Part shown: positions 39,801 to 44,488 of the stretch, piece by piece
How positions within the stretch are numbered: the stretch's first letter is position 1
How the letters are laid out: each line of letters begins with the position of its first letter
Assembly (NCBI RefSeq): GCF_001949145.1
Contig: NW_019091443.1
Location: 592,315-656,314, forward strand
Direction: 5' to 3'
DNA length: 64,000 bases
Source of the DNA: Acanthaster planci
Lineage: Eukaryota > Echinodermata > Asteroidea > Valvatida > Acanthasteridae
Position numbers and translations under genes: made by a program
The notes under the pieces: model-generated
The model's database searches: none
Told to the model about the DNA's origin: nothing
The model's input: only the letters and a program-made list of their open reading frames with translations

Positions 39801-40051
39801 AGACTCTGTTCGTGTCTACTTGGCTGGATTGATACGTTATATTTCCAGATATTAATGTTAGCCATTCAAAATACATTTTCTTGCGTGTTGTAGGTGGTTG
39901 ATGAGTTGTTCCGTATGATGAAGCTTTTTGTGTCACGTCAGCCAGACATGACAGCCGAGGAGTCAGCTCAGATTCAGGAGTTCAAACGCATGACTATTAG
40001 GTGCTACCTAGAATGCTTAGAAAGAAGCTCCTGTTGGACCACTCTCATCAG
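700..40051 (+). CDS. USP34: USP34-like ubiquitin carboxyl-terminal hydrolase, partial gene, 34 internal exons
   Basis: This gene encodes a very large cysteine-type deubiquitinase that removes ubiquitin from proteins; in vertebrates USP34 acts on axin in Wnt signalling and in the DNA-damage response. The 34 exons listed below join in one frame (4,271 nt, 1,423 codons plus 2 nt) with AG acceptors and GT donors at every junction and matching phases. The Cys box (NLGATCYMA), the QKDMTEFF block, the CxxC zinc-ribbon pair (TCSQC), the GGHYYS His box and the FNDAEV strand are all present. Sequence blocks match vertebrate USP34 from before the catalytic domain (exons 6-8) to the WTTLI block (exon 34). 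Human USP34 is about 3,500 residues, so roughly 1,400 N-terminal and 1,000 C-terminal residues are not visible. No start codon or stop codon of this gene is in the window. USP9X and USP24 are the nearest alternatives but fit the Cys-box flank less well. Confidence 0.97.
1620..1728 (+). CDS. USP34: USP34-like exon 2
   Basis: The acceptor ctctttcag is followed by QLLELMSGQGVLDRLMAVLY and the exon ends at TGG G before gtaagt (phase 0 to 1). It encodes an alpha-helical, leucine-rich segment of the pre-catalytic region. The split Gly codon is completed by the next exon. Confidence 0.8.
2357..2481 (+). CDS. USP34: USP34-like exon 3
   Basis: The acceptor is tttgtccag and the donor gtaagc. The reading is VIHCALKLLVSWAYTDPEVR, then ALCQNHLFDKWLQRL, consistent with the helical-repeat region before the USP domain. 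Phase 1 to 0. Confidence 0.82.
3022..3856. mobile_element. MULE-like non-autonomous DNA transposon with long TIRs
   Basis: Two long inverted repeats face each other: the left arm is about 3033-3178 and the right arm about 3646-3845, both starting agcctttgatcaaggc when read inward. The right arm carries about 60 extra bases. A 9-bp direct repeat, acagttcat, flanks the element at 3022-3030 and 3846-3854. Long TIRs and a 9-11-bp target duplication are the hallmark of Mutator-like (MULE) elements. No transposase is inside; the interior holds a RecQ-like exon. It sits in the intron between exons 3 and 4 of the USP34 gene. Superfamily is inferred from structure only. Confidence 0.72.
3330..3533 (+). 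pseudogene. RecQ-like DNA helicase first-exon fragment inside the TIR element
   Basis: From the ATG at 3330 the frame reads to LGIPIDKLKQQ, a TAA at 3417, then MLAVKAVLEGQDVFVNLPTG and HSKSFIY, a TAG at 3501, and 10 more codons to a gtaagt donor at 3534. The arrangement of a Q-motif-like stretch, DVFV-LPTG and GKSFIY is that of the Walker A region of RecQ-family helicases. The P-loop is degraded (GHSKS where GxGKS is expected) and two in-frame stops break it. The segment is 68 codons, phase 0 at the donor, so it looks like a complete first coding exon. Confidence 0.7.
4050..4756. other. Intron remainder without recognised feature
   Basis: Between the MULE-like element and exon 4 lies AT-rich sequence with a slightly GC-richer patch around 4360-4540. 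Nothing coding or repetitive was recognised. Confidence 0.4.
4757..4897 (+). CDS. USP34: USP34-like exon 4
   Basis: The 47-codon exon VYVRREVCDALYRLC...SLAQSIHPKK has acceptor ctccaccag and donor gttaga, phase 0 to 0. The VRREVC-ALY-LC block resembles the corresponding USP34 region. Confidence 0.85.
5574..5782 (+). CDS. USP34: USP34-like exon 5
   Basis: The acceptor is tgtttccag and the donor gtgtgc. It reads LLQDYKKTMDDYGPGCRNYF and later INTIARHLAEGIHR, phase 0 to 2. The arginine codon is completed by exon 6. Confidence 0.85.
6353..6473 (+). CDS. USP34: USP34-like exon 6
   Basis: The acceptor ccttttgtag leads into RPVSEERHNTTEDVALTG and GLLKLCSAVMKHNPPFKFS, and the donor is gtagga. The LTGLL...KHNPPFKFS block closely matches vertebrate USP34 (KHKPPFKFS). 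Phase 2 to 0. Confidence 0.93.
7834..8017 (+). CDS. USP34: USP34-like exon 7
   Basis: The exon reads VFLTGVFECLFAVPNMEER and SLPKCKSKGSRLAGFDLL, with acceptor gctcatag and donor gtatgt. It is the conserved linker just before the catalytic domain. Phase 0 to 1; the 3.4-kb intron that follows is filled with repeats. Confidence 0.94.
8280..8516. repeat. Simple repeats: GT run and poly-T tract
   Basis: A gtgtgtgtgtgtgg run lies at about 8297-8310 and T-homopolymer tracts near 8460-8512, in the intron between exons 7 and 8. The reading of the T-rich part as Phe-rich ORFs is a composition effect. Confidence 0.7.
9005..10703 (+). mobile_element. Pyrimidine-rich, retroelement-like segment (unclassified)
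   Basis: GC content and C/T content rise sharply against the flanking intron. The segment contains a 204-bp direct repeat, Pro/Ser-rich open stretches around 10110-10260 and an acidic reading LSQSPDEEELME that ends at about 10716. This layout resembles the 5' region and gag-like ORF of a decayed retroelement, perhaps DIRS-type, but no RT, protease or recombinase motif was found. It lies wholly in the intron between exons 7 and 8. Confidence 0.4.
9242..9613. repeat. 204-bp direct repeat, two diverged copies
   Basis: The phrase ctgtcttctggagcatagc (about 9242) recurs as ctgccttctggagtgtagc (about 9448), gcctcaccattgcctc (9308) recurs as gccttaccattgcctc (9512), and gtccgttctggtaacgc recurs as gtccgctctggtaacgc. 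The spacing is 204 bp. A third partial match (tacgggccttctccgagctt) ends near 9211, so an older third unit may exist. Confidence 0.8.
10704..10732. repeat. Perfect 12-bp hairpin at the start of the minisatellite
   Basis: The arms aactgatggaat (10704-10715) and attccatcagtt (10721-10732) are perfect inverted copies around a 5-base loop. The right arm grades directly into the first minisatellite unit. Confidence 0.85.
10735..10992. repeat. Minisatellite with ~40-bp units
   Basis: The gccag anchor recurs at 10739, 10780, 10821, 10856, 10896, 10936 and 10976, giving periods of 41, 41, 35, 40, 40 and 40. The unit reads ttttggccagcttgtagcat then tccatctagttcctcagttc. The last three units are nearly identical, and the first two carry gacgtgta in place of cttgta. 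Confidence 0.93.
11453..11616 (+). CDS. USP34: USP34-like exon 8: catalytic Cys box
   Basis: The exon encodes HGPYPWLYWPQDDGRSSC followed by GYVGLTNLGATCYMAS and QQLFMMPEAR. The nucleophile Cys of the USP Cys box is the TGT codon at 11545-11547, so the active site is intact here. The acceptor is tttttccag and the donor gtgtgt, phase 1 to 0. Confidence 0.99.
12171..12383 (+). CDS. USP34: USP34-like exon 9: USP catalytic core
   Basis: The 71-codon exon contains LMELQRMFAFLQDSERKAYN and YTMDKQPLNTGEQKDMTEFF, which is nearly identical to vertebrate USP34. The acceptor is aaatgacag and the donor gtatgc, phase 0 to 0. Confidence 0.98.
13158..13214 (+). CDS. USP34: USP34-like exon 10 (57 nt)
   Basis: This small exon, NDLVCDLFKGELTNNVVSL, matches the USP34 segment ahead of the zinc-ribbon. 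The acceptor is gtctgaaag and the donor gtgagt, phase 0 to 0. Confidence 0.92.
13313..13896. mobile_element. TIR element (MITE), 584 bp
   Basis: The ends gtcagaattttagccgacat and, on the other strand, gtcagaattttagccgacac are inverted repeats identical over 19 bases. Inside are further inverted motifs such as acacgctgacccctgc near the left and gtcagcgttatcg near the right. No transposase reading frame is present. No clear target duplication could be defined, so the superfamily is open. It lies in the intron between exons 10 and 11. Confidence 0.82.
13897..15749. other. Intron 10-11 remainder
   Basis: The stretch holds AT-rich sequence, a C-run near 14023-14047 and a GC-richer patch at 15080-15300 containing a gtgtgtgtgtgttg run. 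No coding exon or classifiable repeat was recognised. Confidence 0.4.
15750..15827 (+). CDS. USP34: USP34-like exon 11
   Basis: The exon DCPHVSSTTEEFCTV then RCQVADMKNLY is the conserved USP34 stretch with the CxHVS motif. The acceptor is gtgtgtcag and the donor gtgagt, phase 0 to 0. Confidence 0.96.
15997..16412. mobile_element. Possible short-TIR MITE
   Basis: The left end gctgatttcacgaaac and the right end, read on the other strand as actgatttcacaaaaa, form an imperfect 16-bp inverted repeat about 415 bp apart. The interior has repeated short motifs (gtgcaac, cataagttgc, ttatggcataatt). There is no coding content. The match is short and could be chance. Confidence 0.3.
16784..16878 (+). 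CDS. USP34: USP34-like exon 12: zinc-ribbon CxxC
   Basis: The exon DEVTVKDTLEGDNMYTCSQC, followed by GKKVRAEKR, holds the CxxC pair of the finger subdomain. The acceptor is catccag and the donor gtatgt, phase 0 to 2. Confidence 0.97.
17170..17345. mobile_element. SINE-like module with the 'gtccttgggcaag' tail
   Basis: The block ttgtgtccttgggcaagcca followed by cttcacctcccacttatccc and a ggataccagc end resembles the conserved body/tail domain found in many metazoan tRNA-derived SINEs. The head with A and B boxes is not clear. It lies in the intron between exons 12 and 13. Confidence 0.45.
18249..18421 (+). CDS. USP34: USP34-like exon 13
   Basis: The exon encodes ILSFNTMRYTFNMVTMMKEK and THFSFPLKLNMAGYTEDALM, very close to vertebrate USP34. 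The acceptor is gtcaacag and the donor gtaagc, phase 2 to 1. Confidence 0.98.
19026..19231 (+). CDS. USP34: USP34-like exon 14: catalytic His box
   Basis: The exon reads YDLIGVTVHTGTADGGHYYS, WYMFNDAEVKPFDS and ECFGGEMT. The catalytic His is the CAT codon at 19103-19105, and the FND strand supplies the third polar residue. The acceptor is cactaatag and the donor gtgagt, phase 1 to 0. Confidence 0.99.
19329..19382 (+). CDS. USP34: USP34-like exon 15
   Basis: The 18-codon exon TKTYDSVTDKYMDFSFEK matches USP34 just after the His box. The acceptor is tttctcag and the donor gtaaaa, phase 0 to 0; the intron before it is only 97 nt. Confidence 0.96.
19811..20152 (-). pseudogene. LINE ORF2 C-terminal fragment (RT thumb region)
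   Basis: On the minus strand the frame reads CKLWTLCCWHIKMLARFQIK, CLQRMPNLTWKDKVPHTEIL and KKQFHWIGRVLWMPSNRML. This pattern (W-T...H-K-L..FQ-RCLR, W.DKVP.TE.L, KRQLRW.GHV.RM...R) is characteristic of the C-terminal part of non-LTR retrotransposon polymerases. No catalytic RT motif is included, so it is a 5'-truncated dead copy. It sits antisense in the intron between exons 15 and 16. Confidence 0.8.
20400..20504 (+). CDS. USP34: USP34-like exon 16: end of catalytic domain
   Basis: The exon THSAYMLFYERC closes the USP fold (the AYMLFY strand), followed by a variable linker ending KELAE. The acceptor is gcatttcag and the donor gtacag, phase 0 to 0. Confidence 0.95.
20909..21049 (+). CDS. USP34: USP34-like exon 17
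   Basis: The exon WIWQDNKNYLRDRSIFDHSY then VCSYLPSTLPDP is the first post-catalytic helical segment of USP34. The acceptor is cccttcag and the donor gtaaga, phase 0 to 0. Confidence 0.94.
21050..24427. other. Introns 17-18 and 18-19 without recognised feature
   Basis: Apart from exon 18, the sequence is AT-rich intron. It includes tacatgtacatgtact at about 21754 and an inverted gccagtgcgg/cactggccc patch at 21790-21816. No coding or transposon ends were recognised. Confidence 0.4.
22631..22744 (+). CDS. USP34: USP34-like exon 18
   Basis: The exon LTTTFVLETLLHAREKP then TMLQWMELMTKQF matches USP34 strongly. The acceptor is tttgccacag and the donor gtcagt, phase 0 to 0. Confidence 0.96.
24428..24508 (+). 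CDS. USP34: USP34-like exon 19
   Basis: The exon WFLDYMANDDWWPQQILIKC continues directly from exon 18 as in vertebrate USP34. The acceptor is ttttcag and the donor gtaata, phase 0 to 0. Confidence 0.96.
24865..24947 (+). CDS. USP34: USP34-like exon 20
   Basis: The exon LFQRLCVHVIRQLRDKHAPL follows in frame. The acceptor is ggaattcag and the donor gtaaga, phase 0 to 2. Confidence 0.93.
25577..25658 (+). CDS. USP34: USP34-like exon 21
   Basis: The exon EDEVDIPPEEIGNYSCVTRF then IKKLLSI matches the SCVTRF block of USP34. The acceptor is cattaccag and the donor gtgagc, phase 2 to 0. Confidence 0.93.
26470..26556 (+). CDS. USP34: USP34-like exon 22
   Basis: The exon IEHGVRPQCKHLTEYFSVLY matches the vertebrate MEHGVKPHSKHLTEYF region. 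The acceptor is gtcatttag and the donor gtaaga, phase 0 to 0. Confidence 0.96.
26814..26888 (+). CDS. USP34: USP34-like exon 23
   Basis: The exon AQFLTSVEAISIMTNFYLGT, then KAADY, aligns with the short USP34 helix ahead of the acidic loop. The acceptor is ttttgcag and the donor gtaaga, phase 0 to 0. Confidence 0.93.
27120..27314 (+). CDS. USP34: USP34-like exon 24: acidic loop
   Basis: The exon opens with an acidic run (SDDDNDDEDEEDD), then LTEDKYKPTSLEKMISLIA and LMLSQTDYAVLVAGK. Vertebrate USP34 has a Glu-rich loop at the same place, so the acidic character is conserved although the residues differ. The acceptor is ttttttcag and the donor gtcagt, phase 0 to 0. Confidence 0.96.
28091..28240 (+). 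CDS. USP34: USP34-like exon 25
   Basis: The exon GFPFLFQQIRDCINLQQTRN matches USP34 GFPFLFQHIRDGINIRQT. The acceptor is tttgttgtag and the donor gtatgt, phase 0 to 0. Confidence 0.97.
29560..29664 (+). CDS. USP34: USP34-like exon 26
   Basis: The exon PFFKILSMLVETGGGLPGVP then PFTPIILQRIWE matches USP34. The acceptor is ttgttctag and the donor gtaggt, phase 0 to 0. Confidence 0.97.
29954..30101 (+). CDS. USP34: USP34-like exon 27
   Basis: The exon DWLAAQTPRNKMAHHWVLQ then WVEHFLLAHNNVRVRN matches USP34 closely. The acceptor is tgtgtggcag and the donor gtaaat, phase 0 to 1. Confidence 0.97.
30523..30620 (+). CDS. USP34: USP34-like exon 28
   Basis: The exon AAFLLISLVPDPHFRQSFRS then ARSVHSPQKEIR matches the USP34 block SAAYLLVSLIP. 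The acceptor is ctcttacag and the donor gtaaat, phase 1 to 0. Confidence 0.95.
30889..31378. mobile_element. TIR element (MITE), ~490 bp
   Basis: The left end tggacactaacacccacaca continues with a ctactctaatctgacag stretch, and the right end on the other strand reads tggacgtttaaacccacacg and then ctactctaagctgagatg. The arms are imperfect inverted repeats of about 50 bp. The interior has no transposase. It lies in the intron between exons 28 and 29. Confidence 0.7.
32578..32659 (+). CDS. USP34: USP34-like exon 29
   Basis: The exon LSSEAVMILQQIYTILLRLL then PRARHYV continues in frame. The acceptor is gttttcag and the donor gtaagt, phase 0 to 1. The intron after it holds the DIRS and LINE relics. 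Confidence 0.91.
32950..34545 (+). pseudogene. DIRS-like retroelement: decayed reverse transcriptase and RNase H
   Basis: Reading across frames, the segment shows a Pro-rich pre-RT stretch, STFFLKPKKEPGKWHP, SVDLKDAYLHI (RT motif A), VSLPFGFSSSPRVFT (motif B), IFQYLNDWLCR (motif C) and FLINHEKSRPVPTQNLTYLG (thumb). These are followed by VTVTNDAS and ISQSQF-LQYLELQAVFNAIHHF-type RNase H readings ending near SDNSAERD. The LPFGLSSAPR and YLDDWL forms are typical of DIRS-group elements. The frame changes several times, internal stops are present and motif C has Asn where the first Asp is expected, so it is dead. Its recombinase end is missing. Confidence 0.82.
34546..34800 (-). pseudogene. LINE (CR1/Jockey-type) RT C-terminal fragment
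   Basis: On the minus strand the frame reads KDLGVLINTKFNFVLHVDVL, HLSGLVWCNFRSCRNEHIL and TLYCTIIRPHLEYCTVVFN. The KDLGV.I...L.F..HV and YK.LVRPHLEYC.VVW pattern is diagnostic of the RT thumb of CR1/Jockey-like LINEs. A TAA precedes KDLGV and there are no RT catalytic motifs. Its C-terminal end abuts the broken DIRS RNase H. Confidence 0.8.
35541..35626 (+). CDS. USP34: USP34-like exon 30
   Basis: The exon TSIHGTTKLVAYFSVLSHCI then VSKIEKRM matches USP34 AVHGTTKLVPYFSFMTYCL. The acceptor is atccacag and the donor gtaaga, phase 1 to 0. Confidence 0.95.
36727..36799. repeat. 36-bp tandem duplication
   Basis: The unit agtctgaagtcaaatgataa followed by taatttgtgattcaga occurs twice in a row with no visible mismatch, which indicates a recent duplication. 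It is in the intron between exons 30 and 31. Confidence 0.9.
36895..36972. repeat. Degenerate GGTGAC/TGG simple repeat
   Basis: The stretch consists of ggtggtggtagtgacggtga and related gacaatggtgacagaagtga units, an imperfect 3/6-mer repeat in the intron. Confidence 0.75.
37590..37664 (+). CDS. USP34: USP34-like exon 31
   Basis: The exon FFMDLWNLYQPKLSEPPIA then CNHNKQ matches USP34 YFMDLWNLFQPKLSEPAIA. The acceptor is gttttcacag and the donor gtagga, phase 0 to 0. An ATG-started reading in another frame hides it. Confidence 0.95.
38334..38440 (+). CDS. USP34: USP34-like exon 32
   Basis: The exon ALLQFWYNACVDVPENVELI then PYNYIL matches USP34 ALLSFWYNVCADCPENIRL. The acceptor is atttcacag and the donor gtgagt, phase 0 to 2. 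Confidence 0.96.
39155..39332 (+). CDS. USP34: USP34-like exon 33
   Basis: The exon ADHDDQEVVMFNRIMLPAYY, GLLRLCCQQSP and QWAFRFLTPYASQYPM is very close to USP34. The acceptor is gccttcag and the donor gtaaga, phase 2 to 0. Confidence 0.98.
39894..40051 (+). CDS. USP34: USP34-like exon 34 (last recognised)
   Basis: The exon VVDELFRMMKLFVSRQPDMT then CYLECLERSSCWTTLI ends in phase 2 at a gttaga donor. Vertebrate USP34 continues with about 1,000 more residues after WTTLI, but none of that was recognised downstream in this window. The gene is therefore either interrupted by a very long intron or broken in the assembly. Confidence 0.95.
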
Positions 40052-41205
40052 GTTAGAGCTCAATAATATATGACCAGAAATGTGGTTTCTAAGGTTATTT
40101 CACAATTATAGGATTTTTGACCCCCCAAATTCTGGATTGTTAATCGGTTTAATCATTCAGGTTTTGTTTGGCATGCACTTCTTTGAGGTTCTAGATTCAC
40201 ATTCTATCCATTTTGAAGAGAGAAATCATGGTTTGTTTAGGCATGAGGTCAAAATACAAACGCTTTTGAAAGCGTCGAACGCTTTGTAAACGGTAAGCCT
40301 CACGGACGGTCAACATCGAACGGACGAACGCTTCAGTGAGGCTGGCCAAACTGTTGCGGTCGAGTACACCTTGCACTCTGCAGCTTCCAGTAAACAATGG
40401 ACAGCTCATCGCATTACGGCATCATAGACTTCTACGGTCTGGTGGATTAGTCATAACAATAGCTCTTTACTTTGCAGCTCCACAGGAGGATTTAGATCGG
40501 CAGACTGTTTTAACTTTCTGATAAAACACGTGTATTGAGTAGTTGTATTGCGCTGTCAGTTTCCAGACCCAGTCTTTTCAGGTCTCAATACCCTGTAATC
40601 TTGATATTTTGTCTCGGTATCCCGAGTTAAATACACACCAAACTGTATACCTGCAGAATCAAATATACTAACTCGAAATAGTACTTACCTGAATCATTCA
40701 CGACGTAGTGTTCCGTTCGCCAACATGTAGTTACAGATAAAACCTTTTTTTTTGCCCGTGTGCACAAGCTGGGACTCGGCATTGCACGCTCGCAGGTTTT
40801 CATGTGTAGGATCGAGGAAGACATGTACGCGAACTACGCGCTTTCTACTTCGAAGCTGCACCTGCACGATTTAAGGATACAAGTACATCTTTTTCTTGAA
40901 GTCAATAGTACATGCGTGCACGTTGCAATATGTTTTGTACGTACCATTCTTTTGTACTCTTTGAATACTTTGTGGCTTCACAAAATTCTTGTTGGAAAAA
41001 CAAACATGTCGGGTTTTATACTTATCTCTGGTGTTTGACTTTACCTATTAAACTTTAATGCACAGTAAATTAAAACAATAAACACAATTTAATCTAGTGC
41101 TGCAGGCGAACCGCCGAACCGAGGCAAGAAACATCAAACATCAAACAAGGCACTTTTGAACCGAACGGATGTACGGCTTTAATAAGGCATTTTATTGATG
41201 GCACG

Positions 41206-41947
41206 NNNNNNNNNNNNNNNNNNNNNNNNNNNNNNNNNNNNNNNNNNNNNNNNNNNNNNNNNNNNNNNNNNNNNNNNNNNNNNNNNNNNNNNNNNNNNNN
41301 NNNNNNNNNNNNNNNNNNNNNNNNNNNNNNNNNNNNNNNNNNNNNNNNNNNNNNNNNNNNNNNNNNNNNNNNNNNNNNNNNNNNNNNNNNNNNNNNNNNN
41401 NNNNNNNNNNNNNNNNNNNNNNNNNNNNNNNNNNNNNNNNNNNNNNNNNNNNNNNNNNNNNNNNNNNNNNNNNNNNNNNNNNNNNNNNNNNNNNNNNNNN
41501 NNNNNNNNNNNNNNNNNNNNNNNNNNNNNNNNNNNNNNNNNNNNNNNNNNNNNNNNNNNNNNNNNNNNNNNNNNNNNNNNNNNNNNNNNNNNNNNNNNNN
41601 NNNNNNNNNNNNNNNNNNNNNNNNNNNNNNNNNNNNNNNNNNNNNNNNNNNNNNNNNNNNNNNNNNNNNNNNNNNNNNNNNNNNNNNNNNNNNNNNNNNN
41701 NNNNNNNNNNNNNNNNNNNNNNNNNNNNNNNNNNNNNNNNNNNNNNNNNNNNNNNNNNNNNNNNNNNNNNNNNNNNNNNNNNNNNNNNNNNNNNNNNNNN
41801 NNNNNNNNNNNNNNNNNNNNNNNNNNNNNNNNNNNNNNNNNNNNNNNNNNNNNNNNNNNNNNNNNNNNNNNNNNNNNNNNNNNNNNNNNNNNNNNNNNNN
41901 NNNNNNNNNNNNNNNNNNNNNNNNNNNNNNNNNNNNNNNNNNNNNNN
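41206..41947. other. Assembly gap (742 N)
   Basis: All bases are N. Any reading frame across this stretch is meaningless. The length may be an estimate. Confidence 0.99.
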
Positions 41948-42289
41948 AAAAAAAGGTATTCAAATCAAAGTTGCTCGCGGATCGGGGGGGGTAGCAGATT
42001 CATAATTTTACACGTAGAAATACTTTATAGGCCTTTGCAGCAGGATCGTAGCGAGCCTTTCATGTCTCGGTGTGCATTGTACTTGTACATGTGTGTACAT
42101 GTCCGAACCCAACCGATCCGAAGTTTGGCAAAAAATGTCCAAGCCCTGTCTGAACCAAACACATACTTGCAGCACTATTTGATGCGGAGTTTGACATTTT
42201 TTTATTACCTTCAAAGAATATGGTACACGGGACAGAAGTTCCAAATAAATTCACATTGCGTCTACGTGAATATTTAATTCCTTTCATAG

Positions 42290-43485
42290 ACGATAGATTA
42301 GGCGGTAAAATGAGGCAACCGTGTTTGGCATTCCCTGTCACTCCCATATAAACGCATTTATTTTCCAGTCTAAAAAACGCTTAAACGTGAACAATTATCT
42401 TGGGGCGATGCTTTTTTGTCATGAAATACCCACTCAAAACATATCTGAAGCTAGATAAATGTCTGTAGCCTGGAATGCAGTTGATTTTGTGTCTTCCTAT
42501 CACAAGGTGTTAACCACTAATCCTCAAGGCCAGCCCAGGAAGGCTGACCAGGGCCAATGAAGTTTTGCCTGAATAGGATCTTTTGTTCACAACCATGGCT
42601 GCGTAAGCCACAAACTCCATTGTTGTCAGGGTTGCTAGTGAAGCTAGACAGTCCAGGGCAGACGGTTCTTTTCAAACCGTTGAACTGTCCAACACCAAAA
42701 GACGAACGGAATGAAGGGGGATTAACACCAACCGTTCAGCTGTTTCTAAACCGTCTGTATTTTGACCTCACGCCTTAGGTCTAGCTATAAAAACTAGACA
42801 AGTCGCAATAGTTTATTGTTATTGTTTGAAGCCCTCCAATGAATGTTAAATGGATATGTCATCATCTTTCAAGTCAGTGTGGCGATTTCTTCAGGATATT
42901 TTTTCTAGTCACAATTGAAGAAGGGACTGTTCTGGAAGGTTTAACCACTACCAGCCGGGGACTCCGAAATCTGAGCCGTATGGTTTATATGTGTGGNTAC
43001 GATAGATTAGGCGGTAAAATGAGGCAACCGTGTTTGGCATTCCCGTCACTCCTATATAAACGCATTTATTTTCCAGTCTAAAAAACGCTTAAACACGAAC
43101 AATTATCTTGGGGCGATGCTTTTTAGTCATGAAATACCCACTCAAAACGTATCTGAAGCTAGATAAATGTCTGTAGCCTGGAATGCAGTTGATTTTGTGT
43201 CTTCCTATCACAAGATGTTAACCACTAATCCTCGCGGCCAGCCCAGGAAGGCTGACCAGGGCCAATAAAGTTCTCCCTGAATAGGATCTTTTGTTCACAA
43301 CCATGGCTGTGTAAGCCACAAACTCCATTGTTGTCAGGGTTGCTCATGAAGCTAGACAGTCCAGGGCAGATGGTTCTTTTCAAACCGTTGAACTGTCCAA
43401 CACCAAAACACGAACGGAATGAAGGGGGATTAACACCAACTGGACAACTGTTTCTAAACCGTCTGTATTTTGACCTCACGCCTTA
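42290..43485. repeat. Two ~490-bp near-identical direct copies with a lone N between
   Basis: Copy 1 (42290-42777) and copy 2 (42999-43485) align over their full length at an offset of 708-709 bases with scattered substitutions and very few indels, roughly 95% identical by eye. Both end at the same transposon terminus. A single N at 42997 lies two bases before copy 2, which points to a sequence join. They could be two transposon ends in tandem or two haplotypes placed in series. Confidence 0.9.
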
Positions 43486-43635
43486 GAGATACTAAAACCA
43501 GTCTCGTCTCTGTTTGGCAAAATGTATCTAATAGTTACAGCAAATTGTACATTGATTTAAGTTGTGCGTTGGTTAGAGATACTAAAAGATAAACCCAGGC
43601 ATGTCACTGTTTGGCAAAATGTATCTAATAGTTGC
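43483..43635. repeat. 90-bp direct repeat after the transposon end
   Basis: ttagagatactaaaa followed by tgtttggcaaaatgtatcta and atagtt occurs at 43483 and again at 43573, with different bases in between. The first copy starts exactly at the transposon terminus. Confidence 0.85.
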
Positions 43636-43921
43636 TACAAACTTGGGAAAAGCACTTTGCGAGGAAAACTTTAAACAGTAATTTCAAAACTATTTCAACA
43701 TTATCCTTTGTTACACATTTAAATGAAAGCCAAAAGTTTAAAGTATACAGGAAAAAAGTTAGTAAAACAGATGAGAATTAAACTGCTTTCATTTTATTCT
43801 TTTTCTCAGACAGAAAACTACCCACCGACGTGAAGGATGATATTGCACTTTAAGTTTTTTCGTCACTAGCATGACTTGCAACTTCTTGCAATAAAAAAGC
43901 ATATTGCCCAGTGGGCTTTTT

Positions 43922-44092
43922 TCTGCAAAGAGTATTTGAAGATAAATTTAGAAAAACGAACTGCCAGAATGCTTTTCTGTGAAGAGTTTTGGGAAGCTAA
44001 ATTTAGAAAAGTGAACTGCCAGTCGGCTTCTCTGGAAAGAGTTCTTTGAAACTAACTTTACCAACAGAACTGCACTTGTGTCTTCTGCCGTG
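43922..44092. repeat. Three ~54-bp tandem units
   Basis: The aagag anchor at 43928, 43982 and 44037 starts units of 54-55 bp that share taaatttagaaaa, gaactgcca and a cttctctg-like end. The third unit is more diverged. Confidence 0.8.
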
Positions 44093-44173
44093 TTTGGGGT
44101 TCGTATTCCCGCACCACAGCATAGAAACACATTATTTTTTATTTAAAAAATTAAGTATGAAATTAAAAAGACA

Positions 44174-44488
44174 ATGGCTCAGTATTATGTACTTCCACAT
44201 TTAGAACAACAATATAATTTGTTGAATAAAAAGCCTCCACTAGAAGCGTTTGTGAAAGTGAAAATAAAAGAAGACAGTTGTAAACATGTCAATAAAAGGA
44301 TAAAAAATGGATTTGTTAATTGTTTTGATTTTTGTAAAGGACTACAGCCTCATGCAGACATTGAAGCTGAGAACATGGGGGTCAATACAATCAGCATTTT
44401 GTTTTCAAAAAGCCAAAGTCTGAAACAAACAAAGTCTTACATCAACAATACAATTGACAAAAGATCAAGCGGGCCGCACAAAACATAA
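44174..44488 (+). CDS. Hypothetical small ORF in A-rich region
   Basis: The 104-codon frame begins MAQYYVLPHLEQQYNLLNK and is Lys/Asn-rich. It has no recognised domain. It overlaps the next ORF by 35 nt in a different frame, so the two may be one frameshifted frame. Strong A bias on this strand means a spurious ORF is possible. It might be a relic of a mobile element, but no diagnostic motif supports that. Confidence 0.3.
   Translation: MAQYYVLPHLEQQYNLLNKKPPLEAFVKVKIKEDSCKHVNKRIKNGFVNCFDFCKGLQPHADIEAENMGVNTISILFSKSQSLKQTKSYINNTIDKRSSGPHKT

Larger units (their letters stand above)
40239..43485. mobile_element. TIR DNA transposon (partly in an assembly gap)
   Basis: The left end aggcatgaggtcaaaataca at 40239 has an inverted partner at the right: the sequence ending tattttgacctcacgcctta occurs at 42777 and again at 43485. 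Both ends share aggc[a/g]tgaggtcaaaataca[a/g]acg, and both have subterminal gaacg/cgttc motifs. A transposase could be hidden in the gap, because none is visible in the sequenced part. Target duplication could not be defined. Confidence 0.65.

Noticed and set aside
41094-42277. Two long open reading frames across the N gap, one on each strand
   Set aside because: They consist almost wholly of undetermined residues and carry no coding evidence.
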